In this document: in pieces, positions 18,644 through 28,440 of the stretch
How the letters are laid out: each line of letters starts with the position of its first letter
Numbering within the stretch: the first letter of the stretch is position 1
Assembly (NCBI GenBank): GCA_963714875.1
Contig: CAVQQI010000011.1
Span: forward strand, 868,001 to 932,000
Length of the DNA stretch: 64,000 bases
Source: JBAOHV01 sp963714875
GTDB taxonomy: Bacteria; Actinomycetota; Acidimicrobiia; Acidimicrobiales; Microtrichaceae
Direction of reading: 5' to 3'
The notes under the pieces: generated by a model
Told to the model about the DNA's origin: nothing
The model's database searches: none
The model's input: the letters and a program-made list of their open reading frames with translations, nothing else
Translations under genes and position numbers: made by a program

Positions 18644-20235
18644 TCCGCCGACGTCTCAGCCAGCTGGGTCGACGGGCGGCGGAGCTCGCCCGGTGGGCGG
18701 GGGGCTCACGTTGGTCGTTCGTGGCGTGGGTGGTGGTCGTGACCATGCTGGCGGTCCCGCTGCTGTTCCGCACCCAGGTCGAGGTCGGGCCGGGCACCGT
18801 GCGGGTCGGGGTGCAGCCCGCCCTTCGGGGAGCGACCTCGCTCGACCTGCCGCCGCTGGGATCGGTCACCGCCCGCACCCACCGGGCGCCTGCCCGGATC
18901 GACCTGGAGCTCCGCGAGGTCGACCTCGTCGAGGCGATCGACACTCCCGCGCAATCGGACGACATCAGCGCAGCCGAAGCGCGACCGCTCATCGAGGCGG
19001 CCATCCGAGAGGATCTGCCCGGCGCGCTGGCACGGCTGGGGTTGACCCTGGCCGGAACCGCGGCGCTGTGCGGCGTGCTCGCCGCTGCTGCCTTCCCCGG
19101 TCGACGATCGCCACGTCGTCTGGTCGCCGGCGCCGCCACCGGAACGCTGGCGGTGGCGGTGCTGGTCGCGCCGATCGCCATCGGATTCGACCCCGACGCG
19201 TTCGTGCGCGAACCCGAGCTGAGCGGGCAGCTCAGCTCTGCAGACGAGCTGGTGGCACGGGTCGGCAGCCTGCAGACACCGTTCGGTTCGGTGGAATCCC
19301 GCACCCGGGTGCTCTCCGAACGCCTTGCCGGTCTCTACTCCTCGGCCCTCACCGAGCAGATCGAGGCGAGCGAGGGGCAGGTCGTACTGCTGCACGTCTC
19401 CGACCTGCACCTCAATGCCGTCGGACTGGCGCTGACCCGCGACCTGGCGCGCAGCTTCTCGGTCGACGCGGTGGTCGACACCGGCGACATCACCTCGTTC
19501 GGCTTCGAGCCGGAGGCCTCCTTCATCGACCTGCTCGGCGAGTTCGACGTCCCGTACTACGTCGTGGCCGGCAACCACGACAGCGAACAGGTCCGCCGGC
19601 GTCTGGCCGCCAGCGACGACGTCGTGTTGCTCGACGGCGAGGCGGTCGACATCGAGGGCATCCGGGTGCTCGGCATCGGCGACCCGACGGTGACCGCGTT
19701 GCGCACCATCCCCCGGTCCGAGCTCGACCGCACCTACCGCGAGCAGTTCCCCACCATCCGCCGCCTGGTGTCGTCCGAGGAGCCCGACCTGCTGTTGGTG
19801 CACAACCCCGTGCAGGCCCGGCCGGTGATCGGCGAGGTCCCGGTGATCGCCGCCGGACACCTGCACCGCTCGGCGGTGGAGATCGTCGATGACACCGTGC
19901 TGGCCGTCGTCGGATCCTCCGGTGCGACCGGAGTGGGCAACCTGCTGTTGGACGAGGACGCTCCCTACCGCTTCGAGCTGCTGCGGTTCGTCGACGGCGA
20001 GCTGGTCGCGGTGGACCAGATCGAGCTTCGTGGCGCCGGCGGCGACCTGCGCATCGACCGGCGTCTGATCCGTCGGGACGAGCCGAGCGCCGAGGAGTCG
20101 GACCTGGTCGATGAGCAGGTGGAGGAGCCCGCTCGCGACCAGTTCGACCCTGACGAGCTCGAGCGCGTCACCTCGACCACCTCGACCACCTCGACGACCG
20201 CCACGACCAGCGTGACGACGACCACCACGCCGTGA
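18640..20235 (+). CDS. Membrane-anchored metallophosphoesterase
   Basis: The 531-residue protein starts at GTG 18640, coupled to the NUDIX gene. A first membrane helix lies at about residues 26-45 and two more at about 130-150 and 165-185. The phosphoesterase domain (about residues 245-440) has all dimetal motifs in order: DLHLN, DTGDIT, AGNHDS and AGHLHRS. The tail is acidic and ends in a Ser/Thr run of about 25 residues encoded by ACC-rich low-complexity DNA. This is a calcineurin-type phosphoesterase, perhaps acting on envelope lipids or nucleotides. The side of the membrane cannot be fixed from sequence, though the Thr tail suggests an exposed C-terminus. Confidence 0.85.
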   Translation: MIRRRLSQLGRRAAELARWAGGSRWSFVAWVVVVTMLAVPLLFRTQVEVGPGTVRVGVQPALRGATSLDLPPLGSVTARTHRAPARIDLELREVDLVEAIDTPAQSDDISAAEARPLIEAAIREDLPGALARLGLTLAGTAALCGVLAAAAFPGRRSPRRLVAGAATGTLAVAVLVAPIAIGFDPDAFVREPELSGQLSSADELVARVGSLQTPFGSVESRTRVLSERLAGLYSSALTEQIEASEGQVVLLHVSDLHLNAVGLALTRDLARSFSVDAVVDTGDITSFGFEPEASFIDLLGEFDVPYYVVAGNHDSEQVRRRLAASDDVVLLDGEAVDIEGIRVLGIGDPTVTALRTIPRSELDRTYREQFPTIRRLVSSEEPDLLLVHNPVQARPVIGEVPVIAAGHLHRSAVEIVDDTVLAVVGSSGATGVGNLLLDEDAPYRFELLRFVDGELVAVDQIELRGAGGDLRIDRRLIRRDEPSAEESDLVDEQVEEPARDQFDPDELERVTSTTSTTSTTATTSVTTTTTP

Positions 20236-20272
20236 TCCGCCGCCGACCGTCCCGCTGGGCGAGACTCGGGCG

Positions 20273-20488
20273 ATGAGCTCCGCACGCGACGACCCGAACG
20301 ACCCCCACAGCGGCGCGACGGATGTCACCGCCCCGGCGACGATCACCTGCGTGGACTGCGGCGGAACCTGTCACCTGTTGTCACACCCCAACCCGGACGA
20401 GGACTCCCCGACCGGGTTCGTCGCGGGCGACATCGTCGCCTACCGGTGTGAGGACTGCCTGGACCGGTGGGACATCGAGCTCGAGTGA
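20273..20488 (+). CDS. Small zinc-ribbon protein
   Basis: The 71-residue acidic protein carries two Cys pairs (CVDC near residue 26 and CEDC near residue 61) that would bind one zinc, with a third Cys after the first pair (GGTC). The rest is polar and acidic. It begins 37 bp after the phosphoesterase gene. No named family is recognised; similar small ribbon proteins are common in actinobacteria and are often annotated as hypothetical. Confidence 0.65.
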   Translation: MSSARDDPNDPHSGATDVTAPATITCVDCGGTCHLLSHPNPDEDSPTGFVAGDIVAYRCEDCLDRWDIELE

Positions 20489-20597
20489 CCCCGGCGGGAC
20501 CCCGCCCGGCGCACGTCCGGCAGCTGCGAACCCACTTCGGGGCGCTGGGCGCGCACCGCTAGGATCGCACTTCCCGTCTGCGTCCCGGAGTCCCACG

Positions 20598-23500
20598 ATG
20601 TCGCCGTCCACACCTGCGAATCCGTCCCACGCGGTGGACCGTCCGTACCCCGAGGTTCCGACCCGGGCCGACTTCCCGGCGATCGAGCGACGCATCCTTG
20701 CCGCGATGGGCCGACCAGGACACCTTCGAGCGCTCGGTCGAACAGCGCCCCGCAGATGACGAATACGTGTTCTACGACGGCCCTCCGTTCGCGAACGGAC
20801 TCCCCCACTACGGGCACCTGCTCACCGGCTACGTCAAGGACGTCGTGCCCCGCTACCAGACCATGCGGGGTCACCGCGTCGAGCGGCGTTTCGGCTGGGA
20901 CTGCCACGGCCTACCCGCGGAGATGCAGACCGAGAAGGAGCTCGAGGTCTCGGGTCGTGTCGCCATCACCGACTACGGCATCGACCGCTTCAACGACGCG
21001 TGCCGCACCTCGGTGCTGCGCTTCACCGGGGAGTGGGAGCGCTACGTCACCCGCCAGGCACGTTGGGTGGACTTCGACCAGGACTACAAGACGATGGACG
21101 CCTCCTACATGGAGTCGGTCATCTGGGCGTTCCGCCAGCTGTGGGACAAGGGCCTGATCTACGAGGCGTACCGGGTCATGCCGTACTCGTGGGGGGCAGA
21201 GACACCCCTGTCCAACTTCGAGATCCGCCTCGATGACGCGACGCGTCCCCGCCAGGATCCTGCGCTCACCGTTGCGTTCAGCATCGAGGCGACCAGCGGT
21301 GAGGCCGCCGACCTGCCCGACGCGCTGGTGGGGCCCGACGGCACCGAGATCTGGGCGTGGACGACCACTCCCTGGACGTTGCCGTCCAACCTGGCCCTGG
21401 CCGTCGGCCCCGCCGTGGACTACGTCGTGGTCCAGATCACCACGGGGCCCAGGGCCGGCCGCCGAGTCGTGCTGGGGGCCAATGCGATCGAGAAGTACCG
21501 CAGCGAGCTCGGCGAGGGCCACGAGGTGGTTGCGACCCTGCCCGGCAGCGCCCTGGCAGGCGTCCGCTACCGCCCGATGTTCGACTACTTCGCGGACCAC
21601 GCCGACAGCTTCGCGGTGCTGGTCGACGACTACGTCACCGACGACGACGGCACCGGTGTGGTGCACATGGCCCCCGGCTTCGGCGAGGACGACCAGCGCG
21701 TCTGCGAGGCCAACGGCATCGTGTTGGTGTGCCCGGTGGACGACTCGGGTCGCTTCACCGCCGAGGTGACCGACTACGTCGGCCAGAACGTCTTCGATGC
21801 CAACCCGCAGATCATCGCTGCGTTGAAGTCCGACGGCACCGTGGTGCGTCACGACACCTACGACCACAACTACCCGCACTGCTGGCGCACCGACACGCCC
21901 ATCATCTACAAGGCCGTGTCGTCGTGGTACGTCGAGGTGACCGCCATCCGGGATCGCCTGGTCGAGCTCAACCAGCAGATCAACTGGATTCCCGGCCACG
22001 TGCGCGACGGCCAGTTCGGCAAGTGGCTCGACGGTGCCCGCGACTGGTCCATCTCCCGCAACCGCTTCTGGGGCTCACCGATTCCGGTGTGGCGCAGCGA
22101 CGACCCGACGTACCCGCGCACCGACGTGTACGGCAGCGTCGATGAGATCGAACGCGACTTCGGGGTGCGACCGGAGAACCTGCACCGGCCGTACATCGAC
22201 GACCTGACGCGACCCAACCCCGACGACCCGACCGGGAACTCGACCATGCGCCGTGTGCCGGAGGTGTTCGACTGCTGGTTCGAGTCCGGCGCCATGCCCT
22301 TCGCCCAGGTCCACTACCCCTTCGAACACCGCGAGTGGTTCGACGAACATGCACCGGCGGACTTCATCGTGGAGTACATCGCCCAGACGCGCGGCTGGTT
22401 CTACACGCTGCACGTGCTGTCGGGCGCGCTGTTCGACCGCCCGGCGTTCTCCAACGTGATCTGCCACGGGGTGGTGCTCGACCACGAGGGGCGCAAGCTG
22501 TCCAAGAAGCTGCGCAACTACCCCGACCCCGAGGACGTCTTCGAGTCCCACGGCTCCGACGCCCTGCGCTGGCACCTGATGAGCTCCCCCATCCTGCGCG
22601 GGGGCGACCTGCGGATCGCGACGGACGCATCGGACTTCCACGAGGTGGTCCGCCTGGTGCTCAACCCCGTCTGGAACGCGTACTCCTTCTTCACGATGTA
22701 CGCGAACGCCGATGGCCACACCGCGCAGCGTCGCGTCGACGCGACAGGGCTGTTGGACCGCTACCTGCTGGCCAAGACCGCTGCGCTGGTCGAGTCGATG
22801 ACCGAGCGCATGGACGCCTACGACATCGCGGGCGCGTGCGCCGATGTGCAGGCCTATCTGGACGCGCTCAACAACTGGTACATCCGCCGCTCGCGTGAGC
22901 GGTTCTGGGCGCCAGCGGGTTCCGACGACGCACGGCAGGCTGCCGACAAGCGCGATGCGTACGACACGCTGTTCACCGTGCTGACCACACTGACCCGTCT
23001 GGTGGCCCCGCTGCTGCCGATGGTCGCCGAGGAGATCCACCTGGGTCTGTGCGGCACCGGTGCCGACGGCAGGGCGTCGGTGCACCTGGAGGACTGGCCC
23101 GACCCCGCCGAGCTGCCCCACGATCCCGCCCTGGTCGCGCAGATGGACCGGGTGCGCGAGATCTGCTCGGTCGCGCTCGGTCTGCGTGAGGACCACCGAC
23201 TGCGCGCACGCCTGCCCCTGCAGCGACTCACCGTCGCGGGCGCCGACCTGGACGGGTTGGACGGACTGACGCATCTGGTCCGCGACGAGGTCAACGTCAA
23301 GGAGATCGTCCTGACCGACGACGTGGCGTCGATCGGCCAGTTCCTGCTCCGTCCCAACGCCAAGGTGCTCGGGCCGCGTCTGGGCAAGGCCGTGCAGACG
23401 GTGATCCGCTCGGCGAAGGCCGGCGAGTGGACCCAGCTCGACGACGGCAGCGTGATGGTCGCCGGCGAGACGTTGAGCCCGGGCGAGTTCGAACTGGCGT

Positions 23501-23841
23501 TGGAACCGACCGAGGGTCGGGTCGCATCCCCCCTGCGCGGCAACGACGCCGTGGTCGAGCTGGACGTCGAGGTCAGCGAGGCGCTGCGCAACGAGGGCCG
23601 GGCACGAGATGTCGTGCGAGCAGTGCAACAGGCCCGCAAGGACGCCGGGCTGCACGTCACCGACCGGATCGAGCTCACCCTCGGCATGGACGCCGAGCTG
23701 GCCGGCTCGATCGAGGCGCACCGGGCCTGGATCGACGCACAGGTGTTGGCCACGGCCTCCGCCGTCGCACCACTCGATGGGGACCCCACCGCCGAGACCG
23801 ACGGCCTCGGGTTCGCGGTCATCGTCTCCCGTAGCAGCTGA
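20598..23841 (+). CDS. ileS: Isoleucine--tRNA ligase, type 2 (eukaryote-like), frameshifted near the start
   Basis: The joined 1080-residue enzyme charges tRNA-Ile. The first 35 codons from ATG 20598 are in one frame and end ERRILA. Removing one base near 20700-20706 gives RWADQDTFERSVEQRPADDE and joins the rest. Class I motifs are clear: PHYGHLL (HIGH) near residue 70 and GRKLSKKLRN (KMSKS) near residue 635. WDCHGLPAE and the editing domain with TTTPWTLPSN lie between them. The sequence is of the type-2, mupirocin-insensitive lineage common in actinobacteria. A TAGGAT -10 near 20561 leaves only a short leader, with no room for a T-box. The break is in an essential gene, so an error is likely. 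Confidence 0.93.
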
Positions 23842-23858
23842 GCGTCGCAACGCGACGC
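23842..23858. terminator. Hairpin after ileS
   Basis: A perfect 7-bp GC-rich stem (GCGTCGC / GCGACGC) with an AAC loop begins right after the ileS stop and lies before the convergent permease stop at 23885. There is no T-run. It may end transcription from either side. Confidence 0.5.
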
Positions 23859-23884
23859 GGTCGGGGTGCAGCTCGGGGTCCGGT

Positions 23885-26800
23885 TCAGAAGTACTCGGAC
23901 ACGTGCGCCGAGCGCGCCGCAGGGTTCGCGAGCCCGGCGGCCTCGGCGCGGTCGCGCACCCCGGTGACCTCCAGCAGTCGTCGACCGTCGACCACGGCGA
24001 GTGACACCCGGTCGGTGCCCGGTGGCCCGTAGACGCTGACGACCGCTCGCTGACCGTCGAGCCGCTGCACGACCGGAGCGGGGAATCGGTCGATGACGAC
24101 CACGATGTTGCGGTCGGTCCGTGCCACGAGACACGTCAGGCCCTTGGTCCAGCCCTGGGCCAGGTGCCCGATCTGCTCGTCAGGATCCAGCGCCCGGGCG
24201 AAGGCCGTCAGCACCGCGTGCGCATCGTCCTGGCTCGCCCGGTCGAGCCGGTCGAGAGCCGCGCCCAGGCGGATGCGCACCGCATCGGACAACGGCTCGG
24301 GTGGCGTCGCCCCGCCCCGGGACGACGGCGGGGCGGGGCGCCGATCGGTCCGCGGTGAAGCCTGGAACAGCGGTGGTGTGCCACCGCGGGGCCGACCAGC
24401 GCTGTCGGCCCCGGTACGACCGGCGCCGGACTCGGGGCGAACCCATCCGTCGGCCGGCGTGCCCCCACCGGTCGACCCGGCTGACTCCTCTCCGACACTC
24501 GGTCGTGGCGCTGGTCGCCCCATGCTCGGCGCTGCAGGTGTCGGACCGGGCACAGGGCTGAACGGGCCCGGCTGGGGAGCCGGCGGCTGTGGGGGTGGGG
24601 CAGATGGGCTCGGCGGGATTGGGGGCGGCACAGGGGCCGGAGATGGCGTGGGTGGCGGCAGTGGGGCAGATGGGCTCGGCGGGGGTGGGGGCGCCGGTGT
24701 CGGCGGGGGTGTCGCGTGCGGCGGCGCAGGCGGGGTGACCGCCCCACGGAACGGCGGCGGCACCGGGACGGCGACGGCACCGGGTTCGGGCGGTCGCCAC
24801 AGCGGCCGGCGGGCGGCCTCGCCACCGATCGACACCGGGCTGCGGGCACCAGCACGTGCCAGGGAGCGGGCAGGGATGCGCGACCGGAGGCGGGTGCCCC
24901 GGTCGCCGCCGGCGTCCGCGACCGCTTCGAGCGGCGGCACCGCCGCTGCCCAACGCGCGGGGACCACCGCAGCAGCGACGCCCAGCGCCATGGCAGCGAC
25001 CGCGGTCACGAACAACGCGCCGACGGGGATGTCGACCGACGAGATCCCGAATCGTGAGAGCGCTCGCACCGACAGCACCGCGCCACCCACGCCCACCAGC
25101 AGCCCCAACGCAGTACCGACGGCGGCGAACGACAACCCCTCCATCAGCACGAGCCGCAGCAGCTGTCGCCTGCTCGCGCCCGTGGCCCGCAGCAGCCCGA
25201 ACTCCCGACGCCGCTCGCCGACCGACAACAGCAGGGTGTTGACCACCCCCACCAGTGCCTGCAGCAACGTGAACAGCAGCATCCACTGGATGACCCGCTG
25301 GAACCCGGTCAGCAGCTCCGAACGCGAATCGACGAAGGCATCCGGCTGCAGCACCGAGTCCACTCCGAACTCGCCCGCCAGATCCTCGACCGCGGCGACC
25401 GCCGAGGGATCGTCAGAGCTCAGCCGAACCAACGCGGCGATGTCGACCGACGCAGGTACCTGCGCCAGCAAGGTCGACCGATCGATCATCGCCTCGCCGA
25501 GCAGGAGCGAGCCCTGCGTATAGGTCCCTTCGACGCGCAGGTTCTCCACCCCGCCGCTGGTGAAGGTGACCGGCACCGTGTCGCCGACGACGACGCCGAG
25601 CGCGTCGGCTGTCTCCTGGGACAGCGCGACACCCTCACGGTCCAGCTCTTCTGAGGAGCCGGGCGTCCAGCCAGGGTCGATCACCTCTGCGATCGATGAA
25701 CCGTCGACACCGGTGACCCTCAACGGCAGCGCTCCGGCGTTGACCCTGCCCACCTGCCACCCGCTGACGGCGGCCACCTCGGGCAGCGCGCGGAGCTCGA
25801 CCAGCAACTCGCCGGGGAGCCCGCCCCGGGTGAAGGTCCCCGAGTCGACCACCAGGTCGGACTGCACCAACCGACCCACATCGCCGTCCACCGAGCGGGC
25901 GAAGGACGCCAGGAACACCGCCAGCCCGGCCACCACAGCGGTCGCCAACAACAGCGCGCCGGTCGTGGCTGCGGTGCGGGCACGGTTGCGGACCGCGTCG
26001 CGAGCGCCGATGCGCGACAGCGCTGCAGGGCGCGTCGGGATGACGCGGATCCCTGCGGCGACCGCGAGTGACAACACGGTGGGCAGCAACGCCAGCGCCG
26101 CAGCGACCGCCACGACCGCCGCCGCCACACCGATGGCGACGGGCGCCGCGACATCGCCCAGCAGCATCAACCCTGCCAGCAGCGCGACGGCTCCCACACC
26201 GACCAGCGCCCCGTTGGCGATGCGCACCGACCAGGGCAGCGCGGATGGCGATGGCGAGTCCGCGACCGCCTCGATCGGGGCGACCCGACACGCCCGGACC
26301 GCCGGAACGATGGCTGCGAGCACCGTGGCGATCGTGCCGATGACCACCGCGGTGACCAGGGCCGGCACCGAGACCACCGAACCGCCCACGGGGATCGACG
26401 TGCCGAGCGCCCCGATGGCACTCTCGATCAGCCGACCCAGCACCAGCCCCAGCGGGGCACCCAGCAACGACGCCACTGCAGCCAGGCCCGCCGCCTCGAT
26501 CATGGCCGCGGTGAGCAACTGGCGCTGATGGGCTCCGACCAGTCGTAGCCCTGCGAAGGTGCGCCGCCGCTCGGCGTACAACAGGGTGAGCGAGTTGGCG
26601 ACGGTCACCATGCCCACCACGAGTGCCAGCAGGGCGAATCCGGTGATCAGCACGCGGACCAGGGTGAAGCTCCGGTTGATGCTCTCCTGGCGGTGCTGCG
26701 CACCGGTCGCACCGTCGACGACCTCGGCGCCCGCGGGCAGCACCGCCCGCACCGCTGCTTCGACCTGAGCGGCATCCGCCCCGGGTTCGAGTCGGATCGC

Positions 26801-27493
26801 CACCCGGTTGTCGTTGTCGGGGCTCTCGAACAGCATCCGTGCTTCGTCGGTGCTGAACAGCGCGAGCGACGAGCCCTCGGGCAGCTCGCCCTGTTCGGTG
26901 GTGACGATGCCGACCACTTCGTAGGTCCGGGGGACGGACTTGCCGACCACGCCGATCTCATCGCCGACGCCCACACCCGCGACCCGGGCGGACCGCTCGT
27001 CGATCACCACCTCACCGGAGCCGGTGGGCGCCCGCCCCTGACCGACGAAGGTGAACGGCGACATCTCGGGATCGTCGGGCCAGTTGGTGCCCAGCGGCTG
27101 CTCGGACAGTCCGAGCGGCACGACCGGGTCACCATCGGCGCCGAGCAGGATCGCGATGTCCTCGACCCGGGGACTCACCGCGGCGATCCCCGGGACGTCG
27201 GCGATGCTCGCGGCGATGCTCGCGGGAACCAGGCGCCGGGTCTGTTCCAGCGCGGATTCATAGGCGACCTCGCCCTCGACGATCAGGTCGGCACGCTCTG
27301 CGCCGGCCGCGGCGAGCCGGTCGAGGCCTTGGGAGACCCGGTCGAGCAGGGTCAGAGCGCCGGCCAGGTAGCCCACCGCAAGGGTGACCGCGACCGTCGC
27401 CAGGAGCAGCCTGCGACGCTGGCGGACCAAGGCGGCGACCATGCGCCACAGCCCGAGCCCCGGGCGTCGACCCGAGATGGCTGACATCACCAC
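23885..27493 (-). CDS. FtsX-family ABC transporter permease with Pro-rich linker and C-terminal PH-like domain
   Basis: The 1202-residue protein has the double FtsX/MacB layout: an N-terminal helix, a large extracytoplasmic domain (about 50-265), three helices (about 270-400), a further pair near 430-475, a second N-terminal helix near 515, a second extracytoplasmic domain and three final helices (about 740-865). After residue 870 the usual end is replaced by about 200 residues rich in Pro, Gly and Ser and then a folded domain of some 125 residues (RIRLGAALDRLDRA to HVSEYF). The PH-like fold of that domain is suspected from its strand pattern (LVARTDRNIVVVIDRF) only. No ATPase gene is adjacent. 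Such permeases move lipids, peptides or lipoproteins, or work mechanically. Confidence 0.8.
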   Translation of the reverse strand: MVMSAISGRRPGLGLWRMVAALVRQRRRLLLATVAVTLAVGYLAGALTLLDRVSQGLDRLAAAGAERADLIVEGEVAYESALEQTRRLVPASIAASIADVPGIAAVSPRVEDIAILLGADGDPVVPLGLSEQPLGTNWPDDPEMSPFTFVGQGRAPTGSGEVVIDERSARVAGVGVGDEIGVVGKSVPRTYEVVGIVTTEQGELPEGSSLALFSTDEARMLFESPDNDNRVAIRLEPGADAAQVEAAVRAVLPAGAEVVDGATGAQHRQESINRSFTLVRVLITGFALLALVVGMVTVANSLTLLYAERRRTFAGLRLVGAHQRQLLTAAMIEAAGLAAVASLLGAPLGLVLGRLIESAIGALGTSIPVGGSVVSVPALVTAVVIGTIATVLAAIVPAVRACRVAPIEAVADSPSPSALPWSVRIANGALVGVGAVALLAGLMLLGDVAAPVAIGVAAAVVAVAAALALLPTVLSLAVAAGIRVIPTRPAALSRIGARDAVRNRARTAATTGALLLATAVVAGLAVFLASFARSVDGDVGRLVQSDLVVDSGTFTRGGLPGELLVELRALPEVAAVSGWQVGRVNAGALPLRVTGVDGSSIAEVIDPGWTPGSSEELDREGVALSQETADALGVVVGDTVPVTFTSGGVENLRVEGTYTQGSLLLGEAMIDRSTLLAQVPASVDIAALVRLSSDDPSAVAAVEDLAGEFGVDSVLQPDAFVDSRSELLTGFQRVIQWMLLFTLLQALVGVVNTLLLSVGERRREFGLLRATGASRRQLLRLVLMEGLSFAAVGTALGLLVGVGGAVLSVRALSRFGISSVDIPVGALFVTAVAAMALGVAAAVVPARWAAAVPPLEAVADAGGDRGTRLRSRIPARSLARAGARSPVSIGGEAARRPLWRPPEPGAVAVPVPPPFRGAVTPPAPPHATPPPTPAPPPPPSPSAPLPPPTPSPAPVPPPIPPSPSAPPPQPPAPQPGPFSPVPGPTPAAPSMGRPAPRPSVGEESAGSTGGGTPADGWVRPESGAGRTGADSAGRPRGGTPPLFQASPRTDRRPAPPSSRGGATPPEPLSDAVRIRLGAALDRLDRASQDDAHAVLTAFARALDPDEQIGHLAQGWTKGLTCLVARTDRNIVVVIDRFPAPVVQRLDGQRAVVSVYGPPGTDRVSLAVVDGRRLLEVTGVRDRAEAAGLANPAARSAHVSEYF

Positions 27494-27550
27494 GACGATA
27501 CCCGGGGCATCCGACGCCCCCGTGCCATCCTCAGCCCGGTACGCAGGTCA

Positions 27551-28417
27551 TCAGCAGTCCACCGGACCGGGCTCGAACGACGGCCGCCGCTTCTGTTCGA
27601 CCGCCGCGATGCCCTCGAGCACATCGGGGCCCGTGAATCCCAGCATCTCCATCGCGACCGAGGCATCGAACGCCGGGCCCGCGGAGCGCAGCCAGTTGTT
27701 CATCGTGTACTTCGTCCACCGCAACGCCGTGGTGGAACCCGCTGCCAGGCGCCTCGCCACCCCCATCGCGGTGTCGATCACCTCGCCGTCCTCCGCACAA
27801 CGACTGACCAGGCCGATGCGTTCGGCCTCCTCGCCGGTCAGGGGCTCGCAGGTCATCAGGTAGTACTTGGCCTTGGCCATGCCGCACAGCAGCGGCCAGA
27901 TCACCGCGGCGTGATCGCCCGCCGCGACGCCCAGCTTGGTGTGGCCGTCGATCAGCTTCGCTGAGCGGCCAGCGACCGAGATGTCGGCCATCAACGCCAC
28001 CGCGAGGCCGGCGCCCACTGCCGGACCTTCGATGGCGGACACCACGGGCGTCGAGCAGTCGATCATGTGGTGCACCAACTGACGGGCCTCGCGGAAGACC
28101 GCGTTGCGGTACGCCGGGTCCTCGGTCATCGCCCGGACCATCTCCAGGTCGCCACCGGCGGAGAACACCGACCCCTCGCCGTGGACCAGCACCGCCCGCG
28201 TCTCGGGGTCGCGATCGATCACCGGCCAGATGTCGCACAGCTCGGAGTGCATGACACGGTCGACCGCGTTGAGTCGACCCGGGCTGTCCAACACGATGCG
28301 CAGGATGCCGTCCTCGGGGCGGTCCAGGCGCAGCCGCTCGAACGCCACGTAGCGATCGGGCGAGCCGGGTGGCGGGTCAGCCGGCGAGTTGGGTGTCGGG
28401 GCGGGGTCTGCTGCCAC
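27551..28417 (-). CDS. Enoyl-CoA hydratase/isomerase family protein
   Basis: The 288-residue crotonase-fold protein has the oxyanion-hole segments SVFSAGGDLE and EGPAVGAGLAVALMADI. The two glutamates used by true enoyl-CoA hydratases are missing: Ala-Val stands at the first position and DGHTKLGV at the second. The GDHAAVIWPLL motif marks a subgroup seen in mycobacteria and relatives, where an Asp may act instead. Substrate and reaction (hydratase, isomerase or hydrolase) are therefore open. The N-terminal 20 residues are Pro-rich and probably disordered. It lies between the permease and a site-2 protease, all leftward with small gaps. Confidence 0.82.
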   Translation of the reverse strand: MAADPAPTPNSPADPPPGSPDRYVAFERLRLDRPEDGILRIVLDSPGRLNAVDRVMHSELCDIWPVIDRDPETRAVLVHGEGSVFSAGGDLEMVRAMTEDPAYRNAVFREARQLVHHMIDCSTPVVSAIEGPAVGAGLAVALMADISVAGRSAKLIDGHTKLGVAAGDHAAVIWPLLCGMAKAKYYLMTCEPLTGEEAERIGLVSRCAEDGEVIDTAMGVARRLAAGSTTALRWTKYTMNNWLRSAGPAFDASVAMEMLGFTGPDVLEGIAAVEQKRRPSFEPGPVDC

Positions 28418-28440
28418 GGAGCGAGGCTACCCAGCAGCGC

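Noticed and set aside
20561..20597. T-box leader upstream of ileS
   Set aside because: The space between the likely -10 and the start is too short, and no T-box core is visible.
22075..23850. 591-codon minus-strand frame opposite ileS
   Set aside because: It is a shadow of ileS; the ileS frame carries HIGH, KMSKS and the editing domain.
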